DNA of 64,000 bases from Erythrobacter sp. YJ-T3-07 (lineage in GTDB: Bacteria > Pseudomonadota > Alphaproteobacteria > Sphingomonadales > Sphingomonadaceae). A program made the translations under genes and the position numbers. The stretch spans positions 186,001 to 250,000 of the forward strand of contig NZ_JAEAGP010000001.1 in NCBI RefSeq assembly GCF_015999305.1, read 5' to 3'. The notes under the pieces were generated by a model. That model saw only the letters and a program-made list of their open reading frames with translations. It had not been told where the DNA came from and ran no database searches. Within the stretch, counting starts at the first letter, position 1. The number at the start of each line of letters is the position of its first letter. Shown here piece after piece: positions 38,578 through 46,227 of this stretch.

Positions 38578-39351
38578 ATGCGCATCGCCACCTTCAACAT
38601 AAACGGGATCAAGGCCCGTCTGCCCCGCCTGCTCGAATGGCTGGAGGAAACGCAGCCCGACGTCGCGTGCCTGCAGGAGATCAAGTCGCAGGACGACGGC
38701 TTCCCTGCGAGCGAGTTCGAGGCGATCGGCTATCAGGCGCTGTGGCACGGGCAGAAGAGCTTCAACGGGGTCGCCGTGCTCGCGAAGCAGGGTCTGAACA
38801 TGGCCGAGCGTCAGCGCGGCCTTCCCGGTGACGAAAGCGACGATCAGGCCCGCTATCTGGAGGTCGAGGTCGATGGCGTGGTTATCGCCAATCTCTACCT
38901 GCCCAACGGCAACCCGCACCCCGGCCCCAAGTTCGATTACAAGCTGGCGTGGATGGAGCGCCTGCGCACGCGCATGGCGGCGCTGTGGGCGGAGGAGAAG
39001 CCCACGATCGTCCTGGGCGATTTCAACGTCATCCCGCAGGACAAGGACGTGTGGTCGCCGCCCGCGATGGCAGACGACGCGCTGATGCAGCCTGAATCGC
39101 GCGATGCCTATGCCCGCCTGCTGGCGGACGGGTGGACCGATGCACTGGGCACGCTCAACCCGCGCGGCGGAGTGTGGACCTTCTGGGACTATCAGCGCGG
39201 CGCCTGGCAGCGCGACCATGGCTTCCGCATTGACCACTGCCTGCTCTCGCCCGAACTGGCCGACCGCTTGCAGGCAGCTGGCGTCGACAAGCACGCGCGC
39301 GGCCGCGAGAAGGCCAGCGACCATGCACCCGTGTGGGTCGAGATCGCCTGA
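38578..39351 (+). CDS. xthA: Exodeoxyribonuclease III
   Basis: 257 residues. An AP endonuclease/3'-5' exonuclease of base-excision repair. Landmarks are MRIATFNINGIKARLPRLLEWL, CLQEIKSQD, VLGDFNVIPQDKDV, RIDHCLLSPEL and the catalytic SDHAPVW near the C-terminus. AGGAAG lies upstream of ATG 38578. It is convergent with the SleB gene, with a terminator between. Confidence 0.95.
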   Translation: MRIATFNINGIKARLPRLLEWLEETQPDVACLQEIKSQDDGFPASEFEAIGYQALWHGQKSFNGVAVLAKQGLNMAERQRGLPGDESDDQARYLEVEVDGVVIANLYLPNGNPHPGPKFDYKLAWMERLRTRMAALWAEEKPTIVLGDFNVIPQDKDVWSPPAMADDALMQPESRDAYARLLADGWTDALGTLNPRGGVWTFWDYQRGAWQRDHGFRIDHCLLSPELADRLQAAGVDKHARGREKASDHAPVWVEIA

Positions 39352-39384
39352 TCCCCTGACCTGAATACGAACCGGCGCACAAAA

Positions 39385-39414
39385 GGGGCGCAGCACCCTC
39401 CCGTGCCGCGCCCC
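39385..39414 (-). terminator. Terminator of the SleB-type hydrolase gene
   Basis: GGGGCGC at 39385-39391 pairs with GCGCCCC at 39408-39414. On the minus strand the stem is followed by TTTT (plus-strand AAAA at 39381-39384), fitting Rho-independent termination of the gene ending at 39440. On the plus strand no T-run follows. Confidence 0.65.
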
Positions 39415-39439
39415 TCTCCAAAACTAAATCCGGTGTCGC

Positions 39440-40102
39440 TTACCGGTAGAAGATGTGCGTCTTGATGGTCGCCCGCGCGACCTTCTTGCGCGCCCAGCTC
39501 GGCTTCACATAGGTCGCGTGGAAATAGAGCGAGTCGTCCGCCGCGCTGTTCCACATGCCTTCGTGTGCGATGCGCGCGATCTTGCGCGCGCGTTCCCACG
39601 CGGCGGCATTGCTGCGGCGGCTGGGGATGACGCCGTTCTTCACGAAAGAGAACTGCGAACGCTGGGTGACAACCCCGCAATAATCCGAAGGGAAGGCGGA
39701 GGATTCGGCGCGGTTGATAATGACCTGCGCCACCGCCAGCTGGCCTTCGATCGGCTCGCCGCGGGCTTCGAAATAGACTGCGCCTGCCAGGCATTCGAGC
39801 TGGCGCGACAGCGTCGCGGGTGCATCGACCTCGGCGACCAGTTCGCGCAGCGATGATGCCTGCGGCGTGGCTGCGTCGGCGACCTGCGCCGTCTCGTCCG
39901 CCTTGCTCGTGTTCTCTTCCGGCAGCGGCTGAACCACTTCTTCGGAGATGAACACCGGATCGGCCGAAGCCTCCGGCTGCGGCGCGATTGAAATTTCAGT
40001 ATCGCCCTGTTGGGCTTGCGCGTCCGCGTAGGTGAACCCTGCGGAGGCGATCAGTCCAGCTGCGACAAACGCCGCAAAGCCGAATTTCGTCTTGCTACCC
40101 AT
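39440..40102 (-). CDS. SleB/CwlJ-type cell wall hydrolase
   Basis: 220 residues. The N-terminal signal/anchor is FGFAAFVAAGLIASAGFTYADA, then an acidic linker. The Hydrolase_2 domain starts at LECLAGAVYFEARGEPIEGQLAVAQVIINR, with the catalytic Glu in YFEARGE, and ends with DDSLYFHATYVKPSWARKK. Non-sporulating alphaproteobacteria carry such proteins for peptidoglycan turnover. The 215-base region upstream (40103-40317) holds no supportable gene and probably its promoter. Confidence 0.9.
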   Translation of the reverse strand: MGSKTKFGFAAFVAAGLIASAGFTYADAQAQQGDTEISIAPQPEASADPVFISEEVVQPLPEENTSKADETAQVADAATPQASSLRELVAEVDAPATLSRQLECLAGAVYFEARGEPIEGQLAVAQVIINRAESSAFPSDYCGVVTQRSQFSFVKNGVIPSRRSNAAAWERARKIARIAHEGMWNSAADDSLYFHATYVKPSWARKKVARATIKTHIFYR

Positions 40103-40317
40103 TGATCCCGTTCAAAGGGCGGTGAACGAACACAGACGCAGGCTGGAACCATCACGCGCCGAAGCGCTTGTTGAAGTTGTGTAAATGTGAGGGTTCTTGA
40201 AAGGCCTGCCGGCCGTTCCCCGACTGCGTGCTTATCGATGCGACCGTATTGCCGCTTCGACCGCCTGCGCAAATTCGAAGTCGGGCGCCCTTTGCCTGTG
40301 CGGCGCGCTAGGTCAAG

Positions 40318-40656
40318 TTAAGGCCGCATTTGTGCGACGAACCGTTGTGCATTTTCGACCTGTGCCTCGACGACCCACAAATCCTCGTCCTGAGCGTGTC
40401 TTCGATCGCAATATTCGTAGATTTCCCCTTCGTTTTCAGGGGTTTTCTCCTGCGTTACTTGCCATTCGAAGCCAAACCCGGCGGACGGGCGTCTTTCGAC
40501 TAGTTTCACGCTTCCGTCTCGCTCGCGCAGCAAAACAATATAGGTGCCACTTTCACGGTCACCTTTGGCAAGGATAACTCCATTGCCACCTTCTGCCGAA
40601 ACTTGCCGCAAAAGCGCACTCACCAGCAGGTGAGTCGGCAGCCGCGAATCGCTCAT
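40318..40656 (-). CDS. DUF1491 family protein
   Basis: 112 residues. The pattern LPTHLLVSALLRQVSAEGGNGVILAKGDRESGTYIVLLRERDG and the C-terminal RRHAQDEDLWVVEAQVENAQRFVAQM fit DUF1491, an alphaproteobacterial family of unknown function. ATG 40656 overlaps the stop of the thioesterase gene (ATGA), so it is the last gene of a ptsN-thioesterase-DUF1491 unit. Confidence 0.82.
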   Translation of the reverse strand: MSDSRLPTHLLVSALLRQVSAEGGNGVILAKGDRESGTYIVLLRERDGSVKLVERRPSAGFGFEWQVTQEKTPENEGEIYEYCDRRHAQDEDLWVVEAQVENAQRFVAQMRP

Positions 40657-41123
40657 TGCGATTCGTCCGCGTATCCTTCGAGGCCTGAAAGCGGGATTCG
40701 CGAGCGCATGAATGTGCCGGTGCCGCGCCCGATCTCGTCACCCTCTTCGTCGACCAGCCGCGATTCGGCGACCAGCACGCGCCGTCGCCCGCTGATCCAC
40801 ACGCCCGACGCGGTCACCCGCCCACCGCGCACCGGCTTGGTGAAATGGGCGTTGAACGCGGTCGTCAGCAGGAATCGGTCGGTGACCAGGGTGTTGGCGG
40901 CGTAGAAGGCCGCATCGTCGAGCATCTTGAAATAGACGGTGCCATGCGCCGCCCCCGCCGCGTGATAGACGCTTTCGGTAATATCGAACTCTATCCGCGC
41001 GCGGCCTTCACCCTCGATGGTGAGGCCCGATGCGAAGAGCGCGTTGATCGGGGCCGAGCGATAGAGCCGCTCAAGCGCGCGATAATGGGCGGCGGGCCCG
41101 GGGGAGTCCTCAGGCTGCGTCAC
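40653..41123 (-). CDS. PaaI-family hotdog thioesterase
   Basis: 156 residues from GTG 41123, which lies 14 bases inside the 3' end of ptsN; the open frame upstream of it is only ptsN antiframe. The hotdog fold shows HAAGAAHGTVYFKMLDDAAFYAAN (the catalytic helix with HGG-like HGT) and FLLTTAFNAHFTKPVRGGRVTASGVW. It likely hydrolyses an acyl-CoA; the substrate is unknown. Confidence 0.85.
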   Translation of the reverse strand: MTQPEDSPGPAAHYRALERLYRSAPINALFASGLTIEGEGRARIEFDITESVYHAAGAAHGTVYFKMLDDAAFYAANTLVTDRFLLTTAFNAHFTKPVRGGRVTASGVWISGRRRVLVAESRLVDEEGDEIGRGTGTFMRSRIPLSGLEGYADESQ

Positions 41124-41571
41124 GCAGACCCGAATTCGCGATGATCGCGAACAGCTCTTCCTCGCTGCGCGCTTCGAACAACTGGTGCAGCACGCGTTCG
41201 TCACGCGTCACCCGGGATATCGCCGCGAGCGCGTGGAGGTGCTGAGCACCCGCATCGCTGGGCGAGAGCAGGCCCACCACCAGCCGCACGGGAATTCCGT
41301 CGGCAGCGTCGAAATCGACGTCACGGTCGAGATGGATCAGCATCGCCAGCGGGCGATCGATCGTCTCCAGCCGGGCGTGCGGGATCGCAACTGCCCGGCC
41401 GAAGCCGGTGCTGCCGAGCGCTTCGCGCTCGCGCAGCGCGTCCAGCACCATGCCCTCGTCGAGCCCGTAGGCGGATGCAAATCCGCGCGCGAGCTCGGCA
41501 AGGATGGCACGCTTGTCGCTGCAATGGGCGCAGCGAACCGCCTCGGGAAGCAATCGGAACGGACTCGGCAA
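41110..41571 (-). CDS. ptsN: PTS IIA-like nitrogen-regulatory protein PtsN
   Basis: EIIA(Ntr) domain protein, 153 residues if started at TTG 41571, close to the usual 150-155. The frame stays open to a TTG at 41619, and neither has a convincing ribosome site. The phosphorylated histidine is in AVAIPHARLE. RLVVGLLSPSDAGAQHLHALAAISR is typical of the family. It regulates potassium and nitrogen responses by phosphorylation state. hpf lies directly upstream, the usual rpoN-type neighbourhood without rpoN. Confidence 0.9.
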   Translation of the reverse strand: MPSPFRLLPEAVRCAHCSDKRAILAELARGFASAYGLDEGMVLDALREREALGSTGFGRAVAIPHARLETIDRPLAMLIHLDRDVDFDAADGIPVRLVVGLLSPSDAGAQHLHALAAISRVTRDERVLHQLFEARSEEELFAIIANSGLRDAA

Positions 41572-41674
41572 GGTACTGTGCTTTCGTGAGCTGACGTCAG
41601 GTCTGGCGTGATGCCGCAAGAGGCGCGGCGGGCGCGCCCTTGCTGGTTGGCATCAATGCCGAACCGCTGGCGCG

Positions 41675-42241
41675 TCAGTGAGGCTCCACCCATCCGATCG
41701 AGCCGTCGTGGCGGCGATAGACCATATTATGGCGGCCACTGCCAGCATTTTTGAAGAACAGCGCATTGGTGTCGCGCAGGTCGAGCAGCATGACCGCATC
41801 GGCGACCGAGACTTCGGGGATATCGGTCTTGGTCTCGGCGACCACGGGTGCCGCTTCGTCGACCTCGCTCTCGTCTTCTTCGGCCCGTGCCGCGAAGATG
41901 CGGTAGGCCGCTTCCTCCGCCTCGGGCGACAGCGCGCGGTCGGTGTGCTTTTCGCTCAGCCGGCGCTTGTAGCGGCGCAGCTGCTTTTCGAGCTTGGCGG
42001 CCGACGCGTCGAGCGCCTGGTGGATGTCATGCGCCTCACCACGCGACTTCAGCGTCAGGCCCTGCTTGATATGGGCGACGATATCGCACGAGAACGCCCC
42101 GCCCGGCACCTTGCCGAAGGTGGCGTGGGCCGAAATCGCGCGGCTGAAATACTTGTCGACGATGGCTGCGAGACGATCGGTCGCGTTTTCCTGCAACGCA
42201 GCGCCGGTGTCGATCTGGTGGCCCGAAATCCTGACATCCAT
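41675..42241 (-). CDS. hpf: Long-form ribosome hibernation promoting factor
   Basis: 188 residues from ATG 42241 (MDVRISGHQIDTG), with AAGGAG 11 bases upstream; a TTG at 42250 is too close to that site. The N-terminal RaiA/HPF domain ends near residue 100. An acidic linker follows, and the C-terminal dimerisation domain is DAVMLLDLRDTNALFFKNAGSGRHNMVYRRHDGSIGWVEPH. The long form drives 100S ribosome dimers in stationary phase. Confidence 0.94.
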   Translation of the reverse strand: MDVRISGHQIDTGAALQENATDRLAAIVDKYFSRAISAHATFGKVPGGAFSCDIVAHIKQGLTLKSRGEAHDIHQALDASAAKLEKQLRRYKRRLSEKHTDRALSPEAEEAAYRIFAARAEEDESEVDEAAPVVAETKTDIPEVSVADAVMLLDLRDTNALFFKNAGSGRHNMVYRRHDGSIGWVEPH

Positions 42242-42290
42242 GCTCAGCAATACTCCTTCTTATTGGCCGCCTTCGGGGGGAGGGCGGGGC

Positions 42291-42992
42291 CTATCTATGC
42301 CAGATAGGTCTTGTCATACGGTCAAGAAAGGCCGCGTGGGCTGCGAGTTCCTGTTCGCTGGCGGAATGGGGCCGGGCCGGGCGCCGCGGGCGATCGCCGG
42401 AGGGAAGCATCGCGGCCAGTTCGGGCTCGGCCGGAGCGGTATCGCCTTCGCCAAGCTCGCCAATCAGGCCCATCGCGATCTGCCGCCCGCCGGTCAGCTC
42501 GATATAGACCTGCGCGAGCAGTTCCGCGTCGAGCAGCGCGCCGTGGAACACGCGGTGGCTGCGATCGACCCCGTAGCGCGAACACAGCGCATCGAGCGAA
42601 TGCTTGCCACCCGGGTTCTTGCGCCGTGCCATCTCCAGCGTGTCGATCTTGCGACTCAGGCAGATCGGCTCGCGCGTGCACAGCTCCAGCTCGGCATTGA
42701 GGAAGGCGAAGTCGAACCCGGCATTATGCGCCACCAGCATGTCGTCGCGGACGAAATCGAGAAACTCGTCGACCGCGTCGGCGAAGCGCGGCTTGTCCGC
42801 AAGGAACTGCGCGCTCAGCCCGTGGATCGCCTCGGCCTCGGCGGGCATATCGCGTTCGGGGTTGTAATAGGCGTGGAAGGTTTCGCCGGTCGGCATCCGG
42901 TCGATCAGCTCGACACAGCCGATCTCGACCATCCGGTGCCCCTGCTTGGGGTCGATCCCGGTGGTTTCGGTATCGAAGATGATTTCGCGCAT
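42291..42992 (-). CDS. dnaQ: DNA polymerase III epsilon subunit (3'-5' proofreading exonuclease)
   Basis: 233 residues from ATG 42992 (MREIIFDTETTG); an ATG at 43013 would add seven residues and is possible. The DEDDh exonuclease motifs are FDTETTGID (ExoI), HNAGFDFAFLN (ExoII) and HGALLDAELLAQVY (ExoIII with the final His/Asp). The C-terminal tail for polymerase binding is Pro/Arg rich. It sits in the dnaQ-coaE-aroE-maf block left of the proposed origin. Confidence 0.95.
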   Translation of the reverse strand: MREIIFDTETTGIDPKQGHRMVEIGCVELIDRMPTGETFHAYYNPERDMPAEAEAIHGLSAQFLADKPRFADAVDEFLDFVRDDMLVAHNAGFDFAFLNAELELCTREPICLSRKIDTLEMARRKNPGGKHSLDALCSRYGVDRSHRVFHGALLDAELLAQVYIELTGGRQIAMGLIGELGEGDTAPAEPELAAMLPSGDRPRRPARPHSASEQELAAHAAFLDRMTRPIWHR

Positions 42993-43029
42993 GGCCGGAG
43001 TATCGTCCTCCATGGGCCAACTGGCAAGG

Positions 43030-43638
43030 TCAGGCGGGGGAAGGGCGCTCGCTTTTCAATAGGGCGATCAGTTCGGCGACCTCCGCCTCGGTTTCGGCGA
43101 GCGACTGGCCGGTATCGATCACGTGGTCGGCGCGCGCGCGCTTGTCCTCGTCCGGGGTCTGCAGCGCGAGGATCTGCTCGAATTTCTCCTCGGTCATGCC
43201 CTCGCGCGCCAGCACCCGTTCGCGCTGGACGGGATGGGGCGCGGAGACCACCACCACCCGGTCGACCCCGCCCGCGCCGCCCTTTTCGAACAATAGCGGG
43301 ATGTCGAACACGATGACCGGCGCATCGCTGTTCTCCGCGAGGAATGCCGCGCGACGCTGCGCCACCGCAGGGTGCATGATCGCTTCGAGTCGGGCCAGCT
43401 CCTCGCGGTTGCCGAAGACCAGCGCGCCCAGCTTGCCGCGATCGACGCCCTCGGGCCCGGTCGTCCCGGGAAAGGCCGCCTCGATCGCGCCGAGCACCGG
43501 ACCGCCCGGCCCCTGCATCGCGCGAACCTGCGCATCGGCATCGAACACGGGCACGCCGTGCGCCTCGAACATTGCGGCGACCGCCGATTTGCCCATCCCG
43601 ATCGAACCGGTCAGGCCGAGGATCAGCGGGCGCGTCAT
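43030..43638 (-). CDS. coaE: Dephospho-CoA kinase
   Basis: 202 residues; the last step of coenzyme A synthesis. The P-loop GLTGSIGMGKS is N-terminal, with DADAQVRAMQGPGGPV and VVVVSAPHPVQRERVLAREGM following. ATG 43638 overlaps the aroE stop (ATGA). Confidence 0.96.
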   Translation of the reverse strand: MTRPLILGLTGSIGMGKSAVAAMFEAHGVPVFDADAQVRAMQGPGGPVLGAIEAAFPGTTGPEGVDRGKLGALVFGNREELARLEAIMHPAVAQRRAAFLAENSDAPVIVFDIPLLFEKGGAGGVDRVVVVSAPHPVQRERVLAREGMTEEKFEQILALQTPDEDKRARADHVIDTGQSLAETEAEVAELIALLKSERPSPA

Positions 43639-44492
43639 GCGCTCAGCAGCTCGCGCAGTTCGGCATCGTGCTCGCGCGGGGGAGGGGCGCCGTAGAACAG
43701 GCGGAACGCCTCCGCCGCCTGCCCGATCAGCATCGCCAGCCCGTCGATCGTCGAATGCCCCGCAGCGCGTGCGGCCTGCAGGAATGCGGTGTCGAGCGGG
43801 TCGGTGACGATGTCATAGGCGATCGTGCCGGGCGGGGCGTGGCTCCAGTCGAAGGCGAGCTCGTCCTTGCCGCGCATCCCCAGTGGGCTGGCATTGACCA
43901 CCAGATCGAGCAGGCCCTGCCGGTCGTCGAACGCGAAATCGGTCGGCGCGGCGAAGTGGTCGAGCGGGACGACATGGTGCTCCGTGGTGCCGGGCAGCTG
44001 CGCGATCAGCTCTTCGGCCTGTTCGGTCCGGCGCGCGGCGAGCACGAGGGTGAAGCCTTGCGCGGCCAGCGCATGGGCGATCGCCCGCGCGGCCCCGCCC
44101 GCACCGATGATCCGCGCCATGCGGAACAGGTGCGTGTCCCGCAGCTGCTGCGTCAGCGGTTCGAGAAACCCGGCGGCATCGGTATTGGTCCCCGCGAGCA
44201 CGCGATCGAACGCGGGGTAGATCGTGTTGACCGCACCGATCGAGGCCGCCGGGTCTTCCATCGAAGCCAGATACGGCTGGACCGCCTGCTTGAGAGGCAT
44301 TGTCACGTTGCAGCCGCGCCAGTTCGGGTCGCCCTGCCGCTCCGCAAGATAGTCCGCCAGATCATCCTCGGTCACGCGGGTGGCGCGGTAATCCGCCTTG
44401 ATCCCCAGCTTATCCAGCCAGAAGCGGTGGATCGCGGGCGACTTGGACTGGGCGATCGGATCGCCGATCACCTCCGCAAAGGGCATGCTCAT
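43635..44492 (-). CDS. aroE: Shikimate dehydrogenase
   Basis: 285 residues from ATG 44492 (MSMPFAEVIGDP), which overlaps the maf stop as ATGA. NADP-dependent reduction of 3-dehydroshikimate in the aromatic amino-acid pathway. The substrate site is IAQSKSPAIHRFWL, the catalytic lysine is in NVTMPLKQAV, and the dinucleotide loop is IIGAGGAARAI. It is coupled on both sides. Confidence 0.95.
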   Translation of the reverse strand: MSMPFAEVIGDPIAQSKSPAIHRFWLDKLGIKADYRATRVTEDDLADYLAERQGDPNWRGCNVTMPLKQAVQPYLASMEDPAASIGAVNTIYPAFDRVLAGTNTDAAGFLEPLTQQLRDTHLFRMARIIGAGGAARAIAHALAAQGFTLVLAARRTEQAEELIAQLPGTTEHHVVPLDHFAAPTDFAFDDRQGLLDLVVNASPLGMRGKDELAFDWSHAPPGTIAYDIVTDPLDTAFLQAARAAGHSTIDGLAMLIGQAAEAFRLFYGAPPPREHDAELRELLSA

Positions 44493-45079
44493 GAGGCCAG
44501 CACATCCTCGTCGCGCAACGCGCCAAGCACTTGCAGCAGCGGCATGCCCAGGATGGTGAAATAGTCGCCCTGAATCCGCTCGAACAATTGCACGCCCAGC
44601 GCCTCGATCCGGAATACGCCAACGCACTGGGCGACCTCGGGCCATTCGGCGGCGAGGTAGGATCCGATGAAATCCTCGGTCATCTCGCGCACATGCAGCG
44701 TGGCGACGTCTTCACCCAGCCACACGATCCGCCCGTCACGCGCGAGTGCCGCCGCGCTGTAGAGATGCAGCGGCTTGCCCGAGAAGAAGCGCAGGTGCTC
44801 GGCCGCGGCATCGCGGTCGCGCGGCTTGTCGAACCGCTCGCCCTCGACCATCACCAGACTGTCGCCCCCCAGCACCAGCGCGCCGGGATTTCCGGCGGAC
44901 ACCGCGCTCGCTTTTGCTGCGGCAAGCGCCTGCGCAATCTCTGCGGGCGGCGCATCGGCCATCTCCGCTTCCAGCGCGCGCTCGTCCACATCGGCACCGA
45001 TGGCGGACGCAATGGAAACGCCCGCGGCCTCCAGCATGACGCGGCGCGAGGCGCTGTTCGAGGCGAGGATCAGGGTCAG
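44489..45079 (-). CDS. maf: Maf family nucleotide pyrophosphatase, apparent CTG start
   Basis: 196 residues. The family requires LILASNSASRR at the N-terminus, which lies upstream of the first ATG (45037). No ATG, GTG or TTG precedes it in frame. A CTG at 45079 has AGGAG at eight bases' spacing and overlaps the PPSR stop as CTGA, the same 4-base coupling (ATGA/GTGA) used by its neighbours. I therefore place the start there. GGDSLVMVEGERFDKPRD and DYFTILGMPLLQVLGALR are Maf signatures. It hydrolyses non-canonical or dTTP/UTP nucleotides. Confidence 0.85.
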   Translation of the reverse strand: MTLILASNSASRRVMLEAAGVSIASAIGADVDERALEAEMADAPPAEIAQALAAAKASAVSAGNPGALVLGGDSLVMVEGERFDKPRDRDAAAEHLRFFSGKPLHLYSAAALARDGRIVWLGEDVATLHVREMTEDFIGSYLAAEWPEVAQCVGVFRIEALGVQLFERIQGDYFTILGMPLLQVLGALRDEDVLAS

Positions 45080-45912
45080 ATCGGTTTCTCCTGCGGCTTG
45101 GTGCGCGAGCCATGTTCGCCGGCCAGCTTGATGATCGCGGCGGCGGTTTCTTCGATCGAGCGGCGGGTAACGTCGATCACCGGCCAGTTATTGTCCGCGA
45201 ACATCCGCCGTGCGAAGCGGATTTCCTCCTCCACCCGCTCATGCTCGGCATAGGCGGTCTGCGATGCTTCGTTGAGCGAGAGCAGGCGGTTGCGACGGAT
45301 CTGCACCAGCCGGTCGGGCGCGGTGGTCAGTCCGACGATCAGCGGCCCGCTCAGTTCGAACAGCACCGGCGGCGGCGGGCTTTCGATCACCAGCGGGATA
45401 TTGGCGACCTTGTAGCCCCGGTTGGCGAGATAGATGCTGGTCGGCGTCTTCGATGTGCGCGAAACCCCGGTCAGCAGGATATCGGCGCGGTGCCAGTCTT
45501 CGCTACCCGCGCCATCATCATGCGCGATGGTGAAATGGATCGCATCGACCCGCTTGAAATAGGCATCGTCCATCCGGTGCTGGCGACCAGGACGGCCATG
45601 CGCCTCTTGCCCCAGATGGTTTTCGAGCGCGGTGGTCACCACCCCCAGCGCATCCACCGCGGGCAGGCCCAGGTGTCGACAGCGATCTTCGAGCAGCTCG
45701 CGCGTGTCCTCATTCACCAGGGTAAACAGGATCAGCCCGGGTGCCTTCTCCAGTTCCGGCATGATCCGTTCCAGATGCTGGCGCGATCGGACCATCGGCC
45801 AGAAATGGCGCACCACGTCCGCCCCTTCGAACTGAGCGAGCGCCGCGTTGGCGACCATCTGGAGGGTCTCGCCGGTCGAATCGGAGAAGAGGTGAATATG
45901 CGTGCGCGCCAA
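45076..45912 (-). CDS. Pyruvate, water dikinase regulatory protein (PPSR, DUF299)
   Basis: ADP-dependent kinase/Pi-dependent phosphorylase that controls PEP synthase or pyruvate phosphate dikinase. HIHLFSDSTGETLQMVANAALAQF and GVSRTSKTPTSIYLANRGYKVANIPLV (P-loop-like GVSRTSKT) are diagnostic. I prefer TTG 45912, giving 278 residues and an N-terminus like other members. An ATG at 45957 would add 15 residues, and neither has a strong ribosome site. It is the gene immediately left of the proposed origin, as in other alphaproteobacteria (the RP001-type neighbour). Confidence 0.88.
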   Translation of the reverse strand: MARTHIHLFSDSTGETLQMVANAALAQFEGADVVRHFWPMVRSRQHLERIMPELEKAPGLILFTLVNEDTRELLEDRCRHLGLPAVDALGVVTTALENHLGQEAHGRPGRQHRMDDAYFKRVDAIHFTIAHDDGAGSEDWHRADILLTGVSRTSKTPTSIYLANRGYKVANIPLVIESPPPPVLFELSGPLIVGLTTAPDRLVQIRRNRLLSLNEASQTAYAEHERVEEEIRFARRMFADNNWPVIDVTRRSIEETAAAIIKLAGEHGSRTKPQEKPI

Positions 45913-45938
45913 GGGAGGATCCGGCCTGTGGAAAGCTC

Positions 45939-45947
45939 TCGGGATAA
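45939..45947 (-). promoter_or_regulatory. DnaA-box-like site TTATCCCGA
   Basis: Reads TTATCCCGA on the minus strand, 7/9 to TTATCCACA. It shares the exact octamer TTATCCCG with the sites at 46061 and 46153, so it may be a lineage variant of the DnaA box. Confidence 0.45.
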
Positions 45948-46039
45948 ACCACTTCATATCCGCAAGGACAAGTCCGGCACGGTTTTCCTGCCCACCGGCC
46001 CCCGGATTCACACCGGGGGTTTGCCAACAGGGATGGCCT

Positions 46040-46048
46040 TTATCCGCA
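46040..46048 (+). promoter_or_regulatory. DnaA box TTATCCGCA
   Basis: TTATCCGCA differs from the TTATCCACA consensus only at position 7. It is the best single DnaA-box match in the PPSR-hemE gap. Confidence 0.6.
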
Positions 46049-46060
46049 TGCTGGGTACAA

Positions 46061-46069
46061 CCGGGATAA
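46061..46069 (-). promoter_or_regulatory. DnaA-box-like site TTATCCCGG
   Basis: Reads TTATCCCGG on the minus strand. It is the second copy of the repeated TTATCCCG octamer in the proposed origin. Confidence 0.45.
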
Positions 46070-46152
46070 GTTTCGATTGACCGCGCAGTCGTGCGGATTC
46101 GGTTGGCTGGGGGTGGCCCGGGTTATGAGTCAGGGGGCTGTGCAGCAGTGGG

Positions 46153-46161
46153 TTATCCCGC
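46153..46161 (+). promoter_or_regulatory. DnaA-box-like site TTATCCCGC
   Basis: The third TTATCCCG copy, here on the plus strand. It is followed directly by CTGTCCACA (46162-46170), itself 7/9 to the DnaA box, so two candidate boxes abut. Confidence 0.5.
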
Positions 46162-46192
46162 CTGTCCACAGGACCTACTTCCTTCATCCATC

Positions 46193-46213
46193 TATTAATA
46201 ATATTATTATTTA
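46193..46213. other. A/T-only tract, candidate DNA-unwinding element
   Basis: Twenty-one consecutive A/T bases in DNA of about two-thirds G+C, lying 15 bases before the hemE ATG and 32 bases right of the last DnaA-like box. It could be the unwinding element of the origin and also part of the hemE promoter. Confidence 0.55.
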
Positions 46214-46227
46214 GGATAGTTAGGCGC

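Larger units (their letters stand above)
45913..46227. other. oriC: Candidate chromosomal replication origin (oriC) between PPSR and hemE
   Basis: A 315-bp gap in a gene-dense region, at the position where origins lie in Caulobacter and Rickettsia (next to hemE). It contains three TTATCCCG octamers (two minus, one plus), TTATCCGCA (8/9 to the E. coli DnaA box), weaker CTGTCCACA and CTTTCCACA, three GANTC methylation motifs (near 46004, 46095 and 46126), and a 21-bp A/T-only tract next to hemE. Genes diverge from it: nine minus-strand genes to the left, four plus-strand genes at once to the right, and parAB/parS within 9 kb. No experimental data; inferred from sequence and synteny. Confidence 0.8.

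Noticed and set aside
46195..46214. CtrA-type TTAA-N7-TTAA site in the origin gap
   Set aside because: TTAA at 46195 is followed seven bases later by ATTA, not TTAA, so the spacing and half-site do not match.
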